Assembly (NCBI RefSeq): GCF_016798325.1
Contig: NZ_JAERVO010000008.1
Span: forward strand, 179,052-243,051
Reading direction: 5' to 3'
Origin: Marinobacter mangrovi
GTDB taxonomy: Bacteria; Pseudomonadota; Gammaproteobacteria; Pseudomonadales; Oleiphilaceae
Length of the DNA stretch: 64,000 nt
Shown here: positions 53,623 to 62,782 of the stretch, piece after piece
Layout of the letters: each line of letters opens with the position of its first letter
Position numbering within the stretch: position 1 is the first letter of the stretch
The notes under the pieces: model-generated
What the model saw: only the letters and a program-made list of their open reading frames with translations
Database searches by the model: none
Told to the model about the DNA's origin: nothing
Made by a program: the position numbers and the translations under genes

Positions 53623-54407
53623 GACGTCTCCTGGCCGCCGGGACGGCTGTGGTCGGTGGGTTGCAGGTAGCCCAGTTCCCGGGAGATGTCCCGGGCGACT
53701 TCCAGCAGCAGCGACTGCAGGTCCTGCAGACGGGTGGTGCTCATGCGGGACGCCAGCGAGGTCACGCTGATGCCGGCAACCACCTCGCCCCGGAAATTGA
53801 AGATGGGCGCCGCCACGCAGCGCACGCCTTCCTCGTGTTCTTCCATGTCCAGCGCACAGCCACGCACCCGGATGTCCGCCAGCGCCTGGCGCAGGGCCCG
53901 GGCGTCGGGAATGGTGTGGGCGGTGTGCCGGACAAACTCGGTGTGAGCGATGACGTCTTCCTGCTGTTGTTCGGGCAGGTAGGCGAGGATGGCCTTGCCC
54001 ACGCCGGTGCAGTACATGGGGCCCCGTTTGCCGATCGCCGAATACAGCCGGATCGTCTTGGGACTTTCCAGCTTGTCGATGTAGATGATCTCGTGACCGT
54101 CCACCGCCGCCAGATGGACCGTCTCCCCTGCCTCGTGCAGCAGCCGCTGCATGTGATCCCGCGCCACCTTGGGAATATCCAGCCGCTCCCAGGTCCGCTG
54201 GGCCATGCTCAGCAGGCGGTAGCCGGGGGAATAACGCTGATCTTCCCGGTCATAACGGACCAGACCGTGATCCAGCAGCGTGGTGAGCAGGCGATGGGCG
54301 GTGGACTTGGGCAGTCCGAGACGGGCGACCAGATCGGTAAACCGGATGGCTTCCGGGTTGTCGCAGACAGTCTCCAGGACCTGGATCGCCTTATCGATCG
54401 ACGACAT
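53619..54407 (-). CDS. IclR-family regulator of the sugar-acid operon
   Basis: 262 residues with an IclR winged helix (IDKAIQVLETVCDNPEAIRFTDL, abridged; GLPKSTAHRLLTTLLDHGLV) and a C-terminal effector domain with the MGKAILAYLP-like stretch (GVGKAILAYLPEQQ) and an EEHEEGVRCVAAP motif. It is divergent from the dehydratase gene and upstream of the lactonase gene on its strand. Two groups of GTTCC/GGAAC palindromes in the 370-base control region are the probable operators. The ligand is likely a pathway sugar acid (inferred). Confidence 0.9.
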   Translation of the reverse strand: MSSIDKAIQVLETVCDNPEAIRFTDLVARLGLPKSTAHRLLTTLLDHGLVRYDREDQRYSPGYRLLSMAQRTWERLDIPKVARDHMQRLLHEAGETVHLAAVDGHEIIYIDKLESPKTIRLYSAIGKRGPMYCTGVGKAILAYLPEQQQEDVIAHTEFVRHTAHTIPDARALRQALADIRVRGCALDMEEHEEGVRCVAAPIFNFRGEVVAGISVTSLASRMSTTRLQDLQSLLLEVARDISRELGYLQPTDHSRPGGQETS

Positions 54408-54472
54408 GAATGAGGGACCTCTTTTGTTGTTGTGGCGCTATTGTGTCGTGTTTATACCACCAAGTTCCATAT

Positions 54473-54487
54473 CCGGAAATGATGGTT
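54473..54487. promoter_or_regulatory. IclR-type palindrome, regulator side
   Basis: GTTCCATATCCGGAA, inverted TTCC/GGAA arms, 66 bases upstream of the IclR gene start. It has a partner GGTTCC...GGACC at about 54494-54510. Similar in arms to the operator on the dehydratase side. Confidence 0.5.
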
Positions 54488-54606
54488 CCGCAATATGGAC
54501 CTTCGGCATTGTGCCGGTCAAGGCGTAGCCATTGGCGTCAAATGACCTGAATAAAGCCACCCCGTATTGACACAGAACGGGTCGGAAGATAACACTAAAC
54601 CATAAT

Positions 54607-54633
54607 TGGAACATTCGTTCCATATATTGGAAC
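54607..54633. promoter_or_regulatory. Double overlapping IclR-type operator, dehydratase side
   Basis: TGGAAC-ATTC-GTTCCA (54607-54622) and GTTCCA-TATAT-TGGAAC (54617-54633) share the middle arm, making three alternating arms. It is located 145 bases upstream of the dehydratase start. TGGAAC/GTTCCA is a common IclR/KdgR-type site. Confidence 0.6.
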
Positions 54634-54777
54634 TTAAAGGCATATGCCTGCCTTTCTTCTACCCTTAAGGGATATCAAGCCTTCTTGCGCCCAACCGGCT
54701 GTCCGGACCACCCGGATGGCCGTGCCGTCGCTTCGGACAGCCATGGCGGGGCACGACCGCATCACGGGAGAGACCGA

Positions 54778-56505
54778 GTGAGTAACCACAAAAACCGCAA
54801 GCTCCGCAGCCAGCAGTGGTATGGCAAACACGACCGCGACGGCTTTATCCACCGCAGCTGGATGAAGAGCCAGGGGCTGCCGGACCATGCCTTCGACGGT
54901 CGCCCGATCATCGGCATCTGCAACACCTGGTCGGAAATCACACCCTGCAACGCGCACCTGCGGGACATCGCCGAGCACGTCAAGAAAGGCGTCTGGGAAG
55001 CCGGTGGCGTGCCGCTGGAATTCCCCGCCATGTCCCTGGGCGAAACCCAGATGCGCCCCACCGCCATGCTGTTCCGCAACCTGCTGAGCATGGACGTGGA
55101 GGAATCCATCCGCGCCAACCCGCTGGACGGCGTCGTGCTGCTGGGCGGCTGTGACAAGACCACTCCGGGCCAGGTGATGGGTGCGGCCAGCGTGGATTTG
55201 CCCACCACCGTCATCTCCTCCGGCCCCATGCTGAGCGGCAAGTATCGCGGCCAGGACATCGGCTCTGGCACCGACGTGTGGAAGTTCAGCGAGCAGGTCC
55301 GCGCCGGCACCATGAGCCTGCCGGAATTCCTCAACGCCGAGGGCTGTATGTCCCGCAGCCCGGGCACCTGCATGACCATGGGCACCGCCTCCACCATGGC
55401 CTCGCTGATGGAAGCCATGGGCATGGCCCTGCCCCTGAACGCCTCGATTCCCGCCGTGGACGCCCGCCGCAAGGTGCTGGCCCACCTGACCGGCATGCGC
55501 ATGGTGGAGATGGTCCACGAAGACCTGACCATCTCCAAGGTCCTCACCCGCAAGGCCTTCGAGAACGCCATCAAGGTGAACGCGGCGATCGGCGGCTCCA
55601 CCAACGCCGTGGTCCACCTGCTGGCGATTGCGGGCCGGCTGGGTGTGGAGCTGGACCTGGAAGACTTCGACCGCCTCGGTCGCGAGGTGCCGCTGCTGGT
55701 GAACCTGATGCCATCCGGCCAATACCTGATGGAAGACTTCCACTACAACGGCGGCCTGCCCGTCGTGCTCCAGCGCCTGCAGGATCAGCTGCACCTGGAC
55801 GCCCCGAGCATCACCGGCAAGCACATCGGTGAAGCGCTGGATCAGGTGGAATGCTTCAACGACGACGTCATCCGCCCGATGGACAACCCGGTGCGCCCGG
55901 CCGCCGGCATCGCCGTGCTGAAAGGCAACCTGTGCCCGAAAGGCGCCATCATCAAACCGTCCGCCGCCAGCGAGGGCCTGCTCAAGCACCGGGGCCAGGC
56001 GGTGGTGTTCGAGACCATCGAGGACTTCAAGGCCCGCATCGACGACCCGAATCTCGAGGTGGACGAAAACTCCATCCTCGTCCTAAAGGGCTGCGGTCCG
56101 AAGGGGTACCCCGGCATGCCGGAAGTCGGCAACATGCCGCTGCCACCAAAGGTGTTGGAGAAAGGCGTGACCGACATGGTGCGCCTGTCCGACGCCCGCA
56201 TGAGCGGCACGGCCTTCGGCACCGTGGTCCTGCACATCTCGCCGGAAGCCAATGAAGGCGGCCCGCTGGCGCTGGTGGAAAACGGCGACTGGATCGAGAT
56301 GGACGTGGAAGCCCGCAAGCTGCACCTGGACATCTCCGACGAGGAACTGGCCCGCCGCCAGCAGGCCTGGGAAGCGCCCGAATCCCCCCACAAACGCGGC
56401 TACTACCGCCTCTACATCGATCACGTGATGCAGGCGGACGAAGGCGCGGACCTGGACTTCCTCAAGGGCAGCAGCGGTCACGTCGTGACGCGGGAGTCCC
56501 ATTGA
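54778..56505 (+). CDS. IlvD/Edd family sugar-acid dehydratase (galactonate/arabonate type)
   Basis: 575-residue iron-sulfur dehydratase that turns a sugar acid into its 2-keto-3-deoxy form. Cluster and metal residues are in GICNTWSEITPCN (near 47), LGGCDKTTPGQ (near 122) and EGCMSRSPGTCMTMGTA (near 190). The GTG at 54778 has GGGAGAGA upstream; the earlier in-frame ATG would add 31 residues unlike the family. The KDGal kinase and KDPGal aldolase downstream indicate galactonate (or D-fuconate/L-arabonate) as substrate rather than dihydroxyacids. Confidence 0.92.
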   Translation: MSNHKNRKLRSQQWYGKHDRDGFIHRSWMKSQGLPDHAFDGRPIIGICNTWSEITPCNAHLRDIAEHVKKGVWEAGGVPLEFPAMSLGETQMRPTAMLFRNLLSMDVEESIRANPLDGVVLLGGCDKTTPGQVMGAASVDLPTTVISSGPMLSGKYRGQDIGSGTDVWKFSEQVRAGTMSLPEFLNAEGCMSRSPGTCMTMGTASTMASLMEAMGMALPLNASIPAVDARRKVLAHLTGMRMVEMVHEDLTISKVLTRKAFENAIKVNAAIGGSTNAVVHLLAIAGRLGVELDLEDFDRLGREVPLLVNLMPSGQYLMEDFHYNGGLPVVLQRLQDQLHLDAPSITGKHIGEALDQVECFNDDVIRPMDNPVRPAAGIAVLKGNLCPKGAIIKPSAASEGLLKHRGQAVVFETIEDFKARIDDPNLEVDENSILVLKGCGPKGYPGMPEVGNMPLPPKVLEKGVTDMVRLSDARMSGTAFGTVVLHISPEANEGGPLALVENGDWIEMDVEARKLHLDISDEELARRQQAWEAPESPHKRGYYRLYIDHVMQADEGADLDFLKGSSGHVVTRESH

Positions 56506-56506
56506 T

Positions 56507-57271
56507 ATGACCCAATACGCCACCTACCCGAGCCTGGCCGGCCGCGTCGCCCTGATCATCGGCGGCGCCACCGGCATCGGCGCCGCCCTGGTGGAAGCCT
56601 TTGCCGACCAGGGCGCCAGAGTCGGCTTTCTCGACATCGACGAGGACGCCGGCAAGGCCCTCAGCGAGCAACTGGCCGACCGCGCCAGCCAGCCGCTGTT
56701 CGTCCCCTGCGACATCCGCGACGTCGAAGCCCTGCGGTTTGCTATCCGCACCGTAGCGGACCAGTTGGGCCCGATCCGTGTGTTGATCAACAACGCCGCC
56801 TGGGACGACCGCCACAAGCTGGAAGACGTCTCGCCGGAGTACTGGGACCAGGGCATGTCGGTCAACCTGCGCCCGCATTTCTTCTCCACCCAGGCGGTGC
56901 GCGACGCCATGCGCGAGGCCGGCGGCGGCAGCATCATCAACATGAGTTCCAACAGCTACCTGCTGGGCCTGGACGGCTACCCCGGCTACGTCACCGCCAA
57001 GGCGGGCATCGTCGGCCTGACCAAGGGCCTGGCCCGGGAGCTGGGGCCGGAGAACATCCGCGTCAACGCCGTGCTGCCCGGCTGGGTGATGACCCAGCGC
57101 CAGAAGGACCTGTGGCTGACCGATGAGGCCGAGCAGGAACTGATGCAGCAACAGGCCCTCAAGACCAAGATCGATCCGGCGGATGTCGCCCGCCTGACCC
57201 TGTTCCTGGCTGCCGAAGACAGCGCGCTGATCACCGGCCAGAGCCACATCATCGACGGAGGGCGGGTATGA
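56507..57271 (+). CDS. SDR sugar 1-dehydrogenase (probable galactose dehydrogenase)
   Basis: 254-residue short-chain dehydrogenase. The cofactor motif is GGATGIG at residues 19-25; Asp in FLDID suggests NAD preference; NNAAW follows near 96; the active site is MSSNSY and Y161-x3-K165 (YVTAK). It probably oxidises D-galactose (or L-arabinose/D-fucose) to the lactone. Start ATG 56507 is one base past the dehydratase stop; its stop overlaps the kinase start (ATGA). Confidence 0.88.
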   Translation: MTQYATYPSLAGRVALIIGGATGIGAALVEAFADQGARVGFLDIDEDAGKALSEQLADRASQPLFVPCDIRDVEALRFAIRTVADQLGPIRVLINNAAWDDRHKLEDVSPEYWDQGMSVNLRPHFFSTQAVRDAMREAGGGSIINMSSNSYLLGLDGYPGYVTAKAGIVGLTKGLARELGPENIRVNAVLPGWVMTQRQKDLWLTDEAEQELMQQQALKTKIDPADVARLTLFLAAEDSALITGQSHIIDGGRV

Positions 57272-58209
57272 CGGCGGCCGATCTCAAGGCCGGTGCCCTG
57301 ATCGCCGTCGACTGGGGCACCAGTAACTTCCGCGCCACCCTGCTCGCCGCCGACGGCACCGTTATCGACCGCCTGCAGGCGCCGAAAGGCATCCTGCACG
57401 TGGAGCGGGACGGGTTTCCGGCGGTGTTGACCGAACTGCTCTCGCCCTGGCTGCCTCACCTGCCGGGCGTGCCGGTGCTGATGGCCGGCATGATCGGCAG
57501 TGCCGACGGTCTGGTGGAAGTGCCCTATCTCGCCTGCCCCGCCAGCCTCGACGACATCGCCGACGGCCTGGTCCGGGTGACACCACTGGGCGAGGCCAAT
57601 CCGGCTTACATTGTGCCCGGCCTGCGCGGTCAGTCGGTGGCCGACAGCCCGGACGTCATGCGCGGCGAGGAAATCCAGATTCTCGGTGCCCTCGATCCCG
57701 ACACCACGGGCGAGCAGATCCTCTGCCTGCCCGGCACCCACGCCAAGTGGGTCCGCCTGAGCGGCCGTACCGTGCAGTCGTTCAGCACCTGCATGACCGG
57801 GGACGCCTACTCGGCCCTGCGCCAGCACACTATCCTGCGGCGCTTTGCTGCCGGGGGCGAACACGACGCCAAAGCCTTTCGCCGAGGCCTGGAACGCGTC
57901 CGTAGCCCTGGCGGCCTGATGCATCACCTGTTCAGCGCCCGCACCGAAGTGCTGCTGGGCGACATGCTCCCGGAAACCGCCAGTGCTTACCTCTCCGGCT
58001 TGCTGATCGGCGACGAAGTGCGCGCCATGGTCGAAGCACTACAGCCGCAAAGCGACGTCACCCTGATCGGCGATCCGCGCCTGACGGCACTGTATGCCGA
58101 AGCCCTGGAACGCCATGGCCAGAGCAGCCGCAGCATCGACGGCGACCAGGCGGTCACCCACGGCCTCTACCAACTGGCAACCCGCGCCGGGCTGCCCCAA
58201 TCCAACTGA
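57268..58209 (+). CDS. dgoK: 2-dehydro-3-deoxygalactonokinase
   Basis: Phosphorylates 2-keto-3-deoxygalactonate with ATP. The 313-residue length and N-terminal ATPase phosphate loop IAVDWGTSNFRATLL, plus GEEIQILGAL near 135 and LPGTHAKWV near 157, mark the DgoK family (COG3734). The start overlaps the SDR gene by four bases. The aldolase gene follows 11 bases after. Confidence 0.94.
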   Translation: MTAADLKAGALIAVDWGTSNFRATLLAADGTVIDRLQAPKGILHVERDGFPAVLTELLSPWLPHLPGVPVLMAGMIGSADGLVEVPYLACPASLDDIADGLVRVTPLGEANPAYIVPGLRGQSVADSPDVMRGEEIQILGALDPDTTGEQILCLPGTHAKWVRLSGRTVQSFSTCMTGDAYSALRQHTILRRFAAGGEHDAKAFRRGLERVRSPGGLMHHLFSARTEVLLGDMLPETASAYLSGLLIGDEVRAMVEALQPQSDVTLIGDPRLTALYAEALERHGQSSRSIDGDQAVTHGLYQLATRAGLPQSN

Positions 58210-58220
58210 CGGAGTGGCCT

Positions 58221-58856
58221 ATGCCCAGCCAAGCCTTTGAAACCTATCGCGCCGAGTTGCCCATGATCGCCATCCTGCGCGGCATCCAACCGGACGAAGC
58301 GGTGCCCCTGGTGGAACAACTGATCGAGGCCGGCTTCCGGCTGATCGAAGTGCCGCTCAACTCGCCCTCGCCGTTCGAGAGCATTGCGGCGCTGGCCGAC
58401 CGTTTTGGCGACCAGGCCCTGATCGGCGCCGGCACCGTCACGAGCGTGGAGGACGTCGAACGGCTCAAGCAGGCCGGCGGACGTCTGCAGGTGATGCCCC
58501 ACGGTGACCCTGAAGTGATCCGCGCCGGTGTGGCCGCCGGCATGGACGTGCTGCCCGGCGTGATGACGCCGACCGAAGCCTTCGCGGCTCTGAAAGCCGG
58601 TGCCGAATCACTGAAGATTTTCCCCGCGGAACTGGTGGGCGCCCAAGGCATCAAGGCCCTGCTGTCGGTCCTGCCGAAAGGCACGCTGGTGGCGCCGACC
58701 GGCGGCGTGACGCCGGAGAACCTGGCGGAGCTGGCTGTGGCCGGCGCCGGCGGATTCGGCCTGGGCTCGGGCCTCTACAAGCCGGGCTTCGACGCCGCCA
58801 CCCTACGCGAGCGGGCCGACGCCTACGTCGCCGCCTGGCGGCAGATTGGAGGCTGA
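58221..58856 (+). CDS. dgoA: 2-dehydro-3-deoxy-6-phosphogalactonate aldolase
   Basis: 211-residue KDPG/KDPGal aldolase splitting the phosphorylated sugar acid into pyruvate and glyceraldehyde-3-phosphate. The active-site Glu is in LIEVPLNS near residue 38 and the Schiff-base Lys in SLKIFPAE near 129. The phosphate-binding GGVTPENL follows. The PLNSPSPFESI stretch is typical of KDPGal rather than KDPG (EDD) aldolases. Confidence 0.94.
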   Translation: MPSQAFETYRAELPMIAILRGIQPDEAVPLVEQLIEAGFRLIEVPLNSPSPFESIAALADRFGDQALIGAGTVTSVEDVERLKQAGGRLQVMPHGDPEVIRAGVAAGMDVLPGVMTPTEAFAALKAGAESLKIFPAELVGAQGIKALLSVLPKGTLVAPTGGVTPENLAELAVAGAGGFGLGSGLYKPGFDAATLRERADAYVAAWRQIGG

Positions 58857-58862
58857 AGAACG

Positions 58863-59861
58863 ATGGCGGGCTACCACATCACGGAAGGCCAGTTCGGCGA
58901 TGACCCCACGCGGATTCTGTCCAGCGACGACGGATCGGCCCGGGCCGAGATCGCCCTGCGCGGTGCCACGCTGCTGAGCCTGACGTTGCCCACCGCGCAA
59001 GGGCCGGAGTCCGTACTCGGCGGCTACAATGATCCGGCCGATTTCACGGCCCTGACCGGTGCCCGCTCCGCCATCCTCGCGCCCTACAGCAACCGGCTGG
59101 CGGGCGGGCAATACACCTTTGATGGTGCGACCCACGCCTTTGCCAGGCGCGATAAGGACGGCAACAGCCTGCACGGGCTGGTCATGGATGCGGCCTGGTA
59201 CCCGGTTCGGGAAACCGCCGATGACAACTGTTCGATTCTGGAACTGGCCACCGACAAGCTGCTGGCCGGCGACGCTCCGGGCTACCCGTTCCAGCTCGCC
59301 CTGAAAGCCCGCTTCACCCTCTCCCGGGACGGCCTGCGACTGGACCTGATCGCCACCAACCAGGGCGCCGTTTCCGCACCGGTCGGCCTGGGCTGGCACC
59401 CCTACCTGGAAACCCGCGGGCACGACATTCGCGATGCCCACCTGACCCTGCCCTATCACCAGGGCGTCGTCACCGATGAGCGACTGATTCCCTTAGCGGG
59501 CGCGGCCAGCGTGACCGATCTGAGCGGCACCGAATCGGACTTCAGCGGCGAAGGCCAGAATATCAACGGCCAGGCAATCGACCGCTGCTTTGTGGGTTCA
59601 GCGCAGCCGGGCTGGATCAGCAGCCGCCTGCACGATCCGGCCACTCGTCTGACCCTGGAACTCGCCCAGTCCCATGGCGTGGTGCAGGTCTATACCGGCC
59701 ACAGCCTGCCTCACCGTCAGTACGACGGCCTGGCCATCGAGCCCAACGAATTCATGCCCGACGCCTTCAACCGGCCGGAGCTGGCCAACGCCATTCGGCT
59801 GGGTCCAGGCCGCGAGCGCACGCTGTCCGCGCGAGTCCGCATCGTTCCGGACCCAACCTGA
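58863..59861 (+). CDS. Aldose 1-epimerase (mutarotase)
   Basis: 332-residue beta-sandwich mutarotase of the GalM family, interconverting anomers of the sugar before its oxidation. Features are ILAPYSNRLAGG near 76, the catalytic His in GLGWHPYLE near 179, and Glu in YDGLAIEPNEFMPDAF near 285. The RBS ggaggctgaag overlaps the aldolase stop. It closes the dehydratase-SDR-dgoK-dgoA run. Confidence 0.92.
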   Translation: MAGYHITEGQFGDDPTRILSSDDGSARAEIALRGATLLSLTLPTAQGPESVLGGYNDPADFTALTGARSAILAPYSNRLAGGQYTFDGATHAFARRDKDGNSLHGLVMDAAWYPVRETADDNCSILELATDKLLAGDAPGYPFQLALKARFTLSRDGLRLDLIATNQGAVSAPVGLGWHPYLETRGHDIRDAHLTLPYHQGVVTDERLIPLAGAASVTDLSGTESDFSGEGQNINGQAIDRCFVGSAQPGWISSRLHDPATRLTLELAQSHGVVQVYTGHSLPHRQYDGLAIEPNEFMPDAFNRPELANAIRLGPGRERTLSARVRIVPDPT

Positions 59862-59919
59862 ACAGGCCGTCATCCCCGATGCCTCCCCAAGGTGGGCCGG
59901 TTGAGCTAAGGTATTCGGC

Positions 59920-61377
59920 ATGATACGCCAATCCCGATTCCGCAAAGCCCTCCAGCAACAGATGGCCAACGCGACCTGTTACGACGACTGGTACGCGGCG
60001 GCCGCCGAACTCGACGATGTGGACGGGTTGCTGGACTGGCGGGCCGAAGACGACACGCCGATGCTCCACAGCGCGTTGATCCGCGAGCATATGGAGGCGC
60101 TGAAAACCCATCGCCTGGACGGCGACACCCGCGCGCTGACCCGCGTGTTGCAGGAAAGCCTGTACCGCCACCTGGGCGAACTCTCGAACCCGGACCTGTA
60201 CGCCGTCGCCCGCACCGGCACCAAGCATCTGGTCACGGAATTCCTGAAGGAAGTCGAGCGGGGCATGCAGTACGTGTGCGACAACCCGCTGCCGGGGGTG
60301 ACAGACTCCGAGAAGCTGCAGCTGTTCCGCAACGCCGAGCGGGTCTTCGGCAACACGGCGCTGATGCTCAGCGGCGGCGCGGCGTTCGGCATCTACCATT
60401 TCGGTGTGACCCGGGCCCTGTGGTCGCAGGATCTGCTGCCGCCAGTGATCGCCGGCTCCAGCATGGGCGCGATCCTCGCCGCTGCTATTTGCACCCGGGA
60501 CGATTCGGAACTGGCCACCTTCTTCAGCCACCCGGAACAGGTCAACCGGGACGCCCTGCACTGGCTGCGGCCGGACCGAATCTGGCAACAGGGCCACGCC
60601 ATGGATCCCGAGCGGCTGCTGGCGCACATCCGCGCCAACGTTGGGCGATACAGCTTCCGGGAGGCGTACCTGCACAGCGGCCGCACCCTGAACATCTCCG
60701 TCTCGCCCACCCGCACCCGGCAAAAGCCCCGGCTGCTCAACGAGCTGGCGTCGCCGGAAGTCATGGTGGATTCCGCCGTGCTGGCCTCCTGCGCGGTGCC
60801 GGGCATCTACCCGCCGGTCACCCTGCGCGGACGCGATAAGCAGACGGCGGACGGCGAAACCGACTACATGCCCACCGAAACCTGGATCGACGGCAGCGTC
60901 CACGGCGACCTGCCGATGATGCGTATGGCCCGTCTGCACAACGTAAACAAAACCATCGTCAGCCAGGCGAACCCGCATGTGTTGCCGTTCATCAGCCACC
61001 ACCACGATCGCGGCGTGCCGGCCACTATGCGCCAGGCGGCCGGTACACTCGTGCATGCCCAGGTGGCCTCAATACTGGAGCTGACCCGCAACGTAGGCAC
61101 CCCCTCGATGCTCCGCCCCTACGTGGAGCAGGCCCACGCGCTCGCCACCCAGTCTTACTTAGGGGACATCAACATCCAGTTCCCGTTCAAGCCGCTGCTG
61201 TATCGCAAGGTACTGTCCAACCCCAGCGAGGAAGACCTGGCGATGTACATTCAACTGGGGGAACAGGCCACCTGGCCACAGATGGCGATGGTGCGGGACC
61301 AGACCGTGGTGAGCCGGGCATTCCGGGATTGTATTGCGCGGCTGAAGCAGCGGGCGGGGCTGAGCGGAGGCGTGTGA
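59920..61377 (+). CDS. Patatin-like phospholipase with DUF3336 N-terminus
   Basis: 485 residues. The first ~140 belong to a DUF3336-type domain as in yeast Tgl3-type triacylglycerol lipases and their bacterial homologues. The patatin core has the oxyanion hole LSGGAAFG near 148, the nucleophile in AGSSMGAIL near 178 and the Asp of the dyad in WIDGSVHGDLP near 327. No signal peptide is seen. It is probably a cytoplasmic or membrane-associated lipase of neutral lipid or phospholipid turnover. It lies 58 bases after galM and may have its own promoter. Confidence 0.9.
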   Translation: MIRQSRFRKALQQQMANATCYDDWYAAAAELDDVDGLLDWRAEDDTPMLHSALIREHMEALKTHRLDGDTRALTRVLQESLYRHLGELSNPDLYAVARTGTKHLVTEFLKEVERGMQYVCDNPLPGVTDSEKLQLFRNAERVFGNTALMLSGGAAFGIYHFGVTRALWSQDLLPPVIAGSSMGAILAAAICTRDDSELATFFSHPEQVNRDALHWLRPDRIWQQGHAMDPERLLAHIRANVGRYSFREAYLHSGRTLNISVSPTRTRQKPRLLNELASPEVMVDSAVLASCAVPGIYPPVTLRGRDKQTADGETDYMPTETWIDGSVHGDLPMMRMARLHNVNKTIVSQANPHVLPFISHHHDRGVPATMRQAAGTLVHAQVASILELTRNVGTPSMLRPYVEQAHALATQSYLGDINIQFPFKPLLYRKVLSNPSEEDLAMYIQLGEQATWPQMAMVRDQTVVSRAFRDCIARLKQRAGLSGGV

Positions 61378-61569
61378 CCGACTGACGTTCACCACCCGCC
61401 GTTTCGACTCGGGAAAAGCAACTCCCCTGACACACCAGGGGAAATAAGGACGCAGGCGCAGAGATGCGACGCTGGGCCAGTGTCCAGTGAGAGCGGAAAG
61501 CGCGAGTTCAAGTCTAGCGTTTCGCTCTATGCGATTGAGTAAAAATGAGGCAAGGGCAAAAGGCAAGAC

Positions 61570-61914
61570 TTACACCCCGTCCGGCACATACTCCACTACT
61601 AATTCAGACACGGGGCACAACACAAAAACGGAATGCAAATCTTCCATCAGAGCTTCCTCATCGTCGATGGCGGGGATTTCGAATGAGAAGAAATCCCCAT
61701 TTTGATCCCAGGTTTCCAAGTACATCATGTCGGCACCCCACGCCTCCAACACCTCTTCAAGCCGAGCATCTACTTTCTCACCAAAATGTTCCAGCATGCG
61801 GTCCTGAAAGGCCATTCCCATCTCATTGCGCTCGAACAGACCGGTAAAGATGGTCTTCCAGGCATTCTGGTCGTCTGGCCGGCATCTAAAAGCGACTCGG
61901 ACTCTATTGTCCAT
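61570..61914 (-). CDS. Small acidic protein of unknown function
   Basis: 114 residues, strongly acidic (many Asp/Glu, e.g. DARLEEVLEAWGAD and IPAIDDEEALMEDL). Starts at ATG 61914 and overlaps the 3' end of the upstream gene by 11 bases, so the two are co-translated. No signal peptide, membrane span or known motif. Size, acidity and coupling to a larger partner resemble immunity proteins, but no family is recognised. Its stop codon overlaps the left direct repeat. Confidence 0.7.
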   Translation of the reverse strand: MDNRVRVAFRCRPDDQNAWKTIFTGLFERNEMGMAFQDRMLEHFGEKVDARLEEVLEAWGADMMYLETWDQNGDFFSFEIPAIDDEEALMEDLHSVFVLCPVSELVVEYVPDGV

Positions 61915-62782
61915 TGGGATCCCCTTTTTGCCTGAGTCTTCTCCTAAAATTCTCAATAGCGCCCGGAGTTACTGTACCTTCCTGAATCTGTATCTCCCGC
62001 CAGATTTTCTCTAGATCGCCAGGCAGCTTTTCCACTGCTTTAAGCTCCTTCCGGAAATCAGCCAAGAACGACTTTTTTTCGTCGTCAAGCGGGCAATTTT
62101 CAGTATCTTTTTTTGCTTTTTCCATCCACCTAAGAATGGGGCAAGTTATAGACAGCATCAATTCCGGTTCAGACTTTGGACTTTTTAAATTCCCCGACAC
62201 AAATAGTTTATATTGAAAATGCTCCTTTCCTACATTAGGGAGTAGGGAACCCATATATTTGGTGAGACTTGCCCAAAAAGGAGCTTGACAAAAACCACCC
62301 TCATCAAACAACCACGCTTCTATTTTCCTATGTGCCGAACGCAATAGCTTTTCAGGCGCATATCTTATTTTCCTTTGTCGTTTTTCGCCGCCAATAGTGA
62401 ATGGAAAATCCTGCACGCCTTGAAAACGTTCACCCATTACATAGGTGAACAGATCTATTTGGTCCTTTCTCGACATACCGTATATCTTGTCGACATTAAC
62501 GGACAACTGTCTCACCAAAACCCCATACTCTTCATCCGAAACCCCACGACTGTAATTGCTCTGCAAGCAGTACCGTATGCCGTCGAGAGTCGGCACAGGG
62601 AAATGCTCAACCGCATTCGCCGGAGTGATGTGTACACCGTCCGGTATACGGCCTGTCAGGAAATATTGTTTGAACTGCTTGACGCGGCGCCGTGTCAAAC
62701 CTTCCTTAATATGGTCCTCGATCGGCCCCCAAGCGGCCTCCCGCTTCCGTTGCCACTCCGGATCTTCCGTAAACTCAAGCAT
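61904..62782 (-). CDS. Hypothetical protein paired with a small acidic gene
   Basis: 292 residues, rich in Lys/Arg at both ends (KEGLTRRRVKQFKQYF, FRRRLRQKGDPNGQ). The middle contains YGMSRKDQIDLFTYVMGERF and SLTKYMGSLLPNVGKEHFQY. The start ATG 62782 has ggaag seven bases ahead; the frame is closed just upstream. No signal peptide or membrane span, no recognised domain. The DNA is clearly more AT-rich than the flanks, suggesting recent acquisition. Confidence 0.7.
   Translation of the reverse strand: MLEFTEDPEWQRKREAAWGPIEDHIKEGLTRRRVKQFKQYFLTGRIPDGVHITPANAVEHFPVPTLDGIRYCLQSNYSRGVSDEEYGVLVRQLSVNVDKIYGMSRKDQIDLFTYVMGERFQGVQDFPFTIGGEKRQRKIRYAPEKLLRSAHRKIEAWLFDEGGFCQAPFWASLTKYMGSLLPNVGKEHFQYKLFVSGNLKSPKSEPELMLSITCPILRWMEKAKKDTENCPLDDEKKSFLADFRKELKAVEKLPGDLEKIWREIQIQEGTVTPGAIENFRRRLRQKGDPNGQ

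Larger units (their letters stand above)
54408..54777. other. Control region of the divergent sugar-acid gene arms
   Basis: About 370 bases without a gene. It holds two groups of GGAAC/GTTCC palindromes listed separately and AT-rich segments suited to promoters. No other structured feature is seen. Confidence 0.6.

Noticed and set aside
61423..61442. TCCCCTG / CAGGGGA hairpin after the patatin gene
   Set aside because: Seven-bp stem without a T-tract. It was not called as a terminator.
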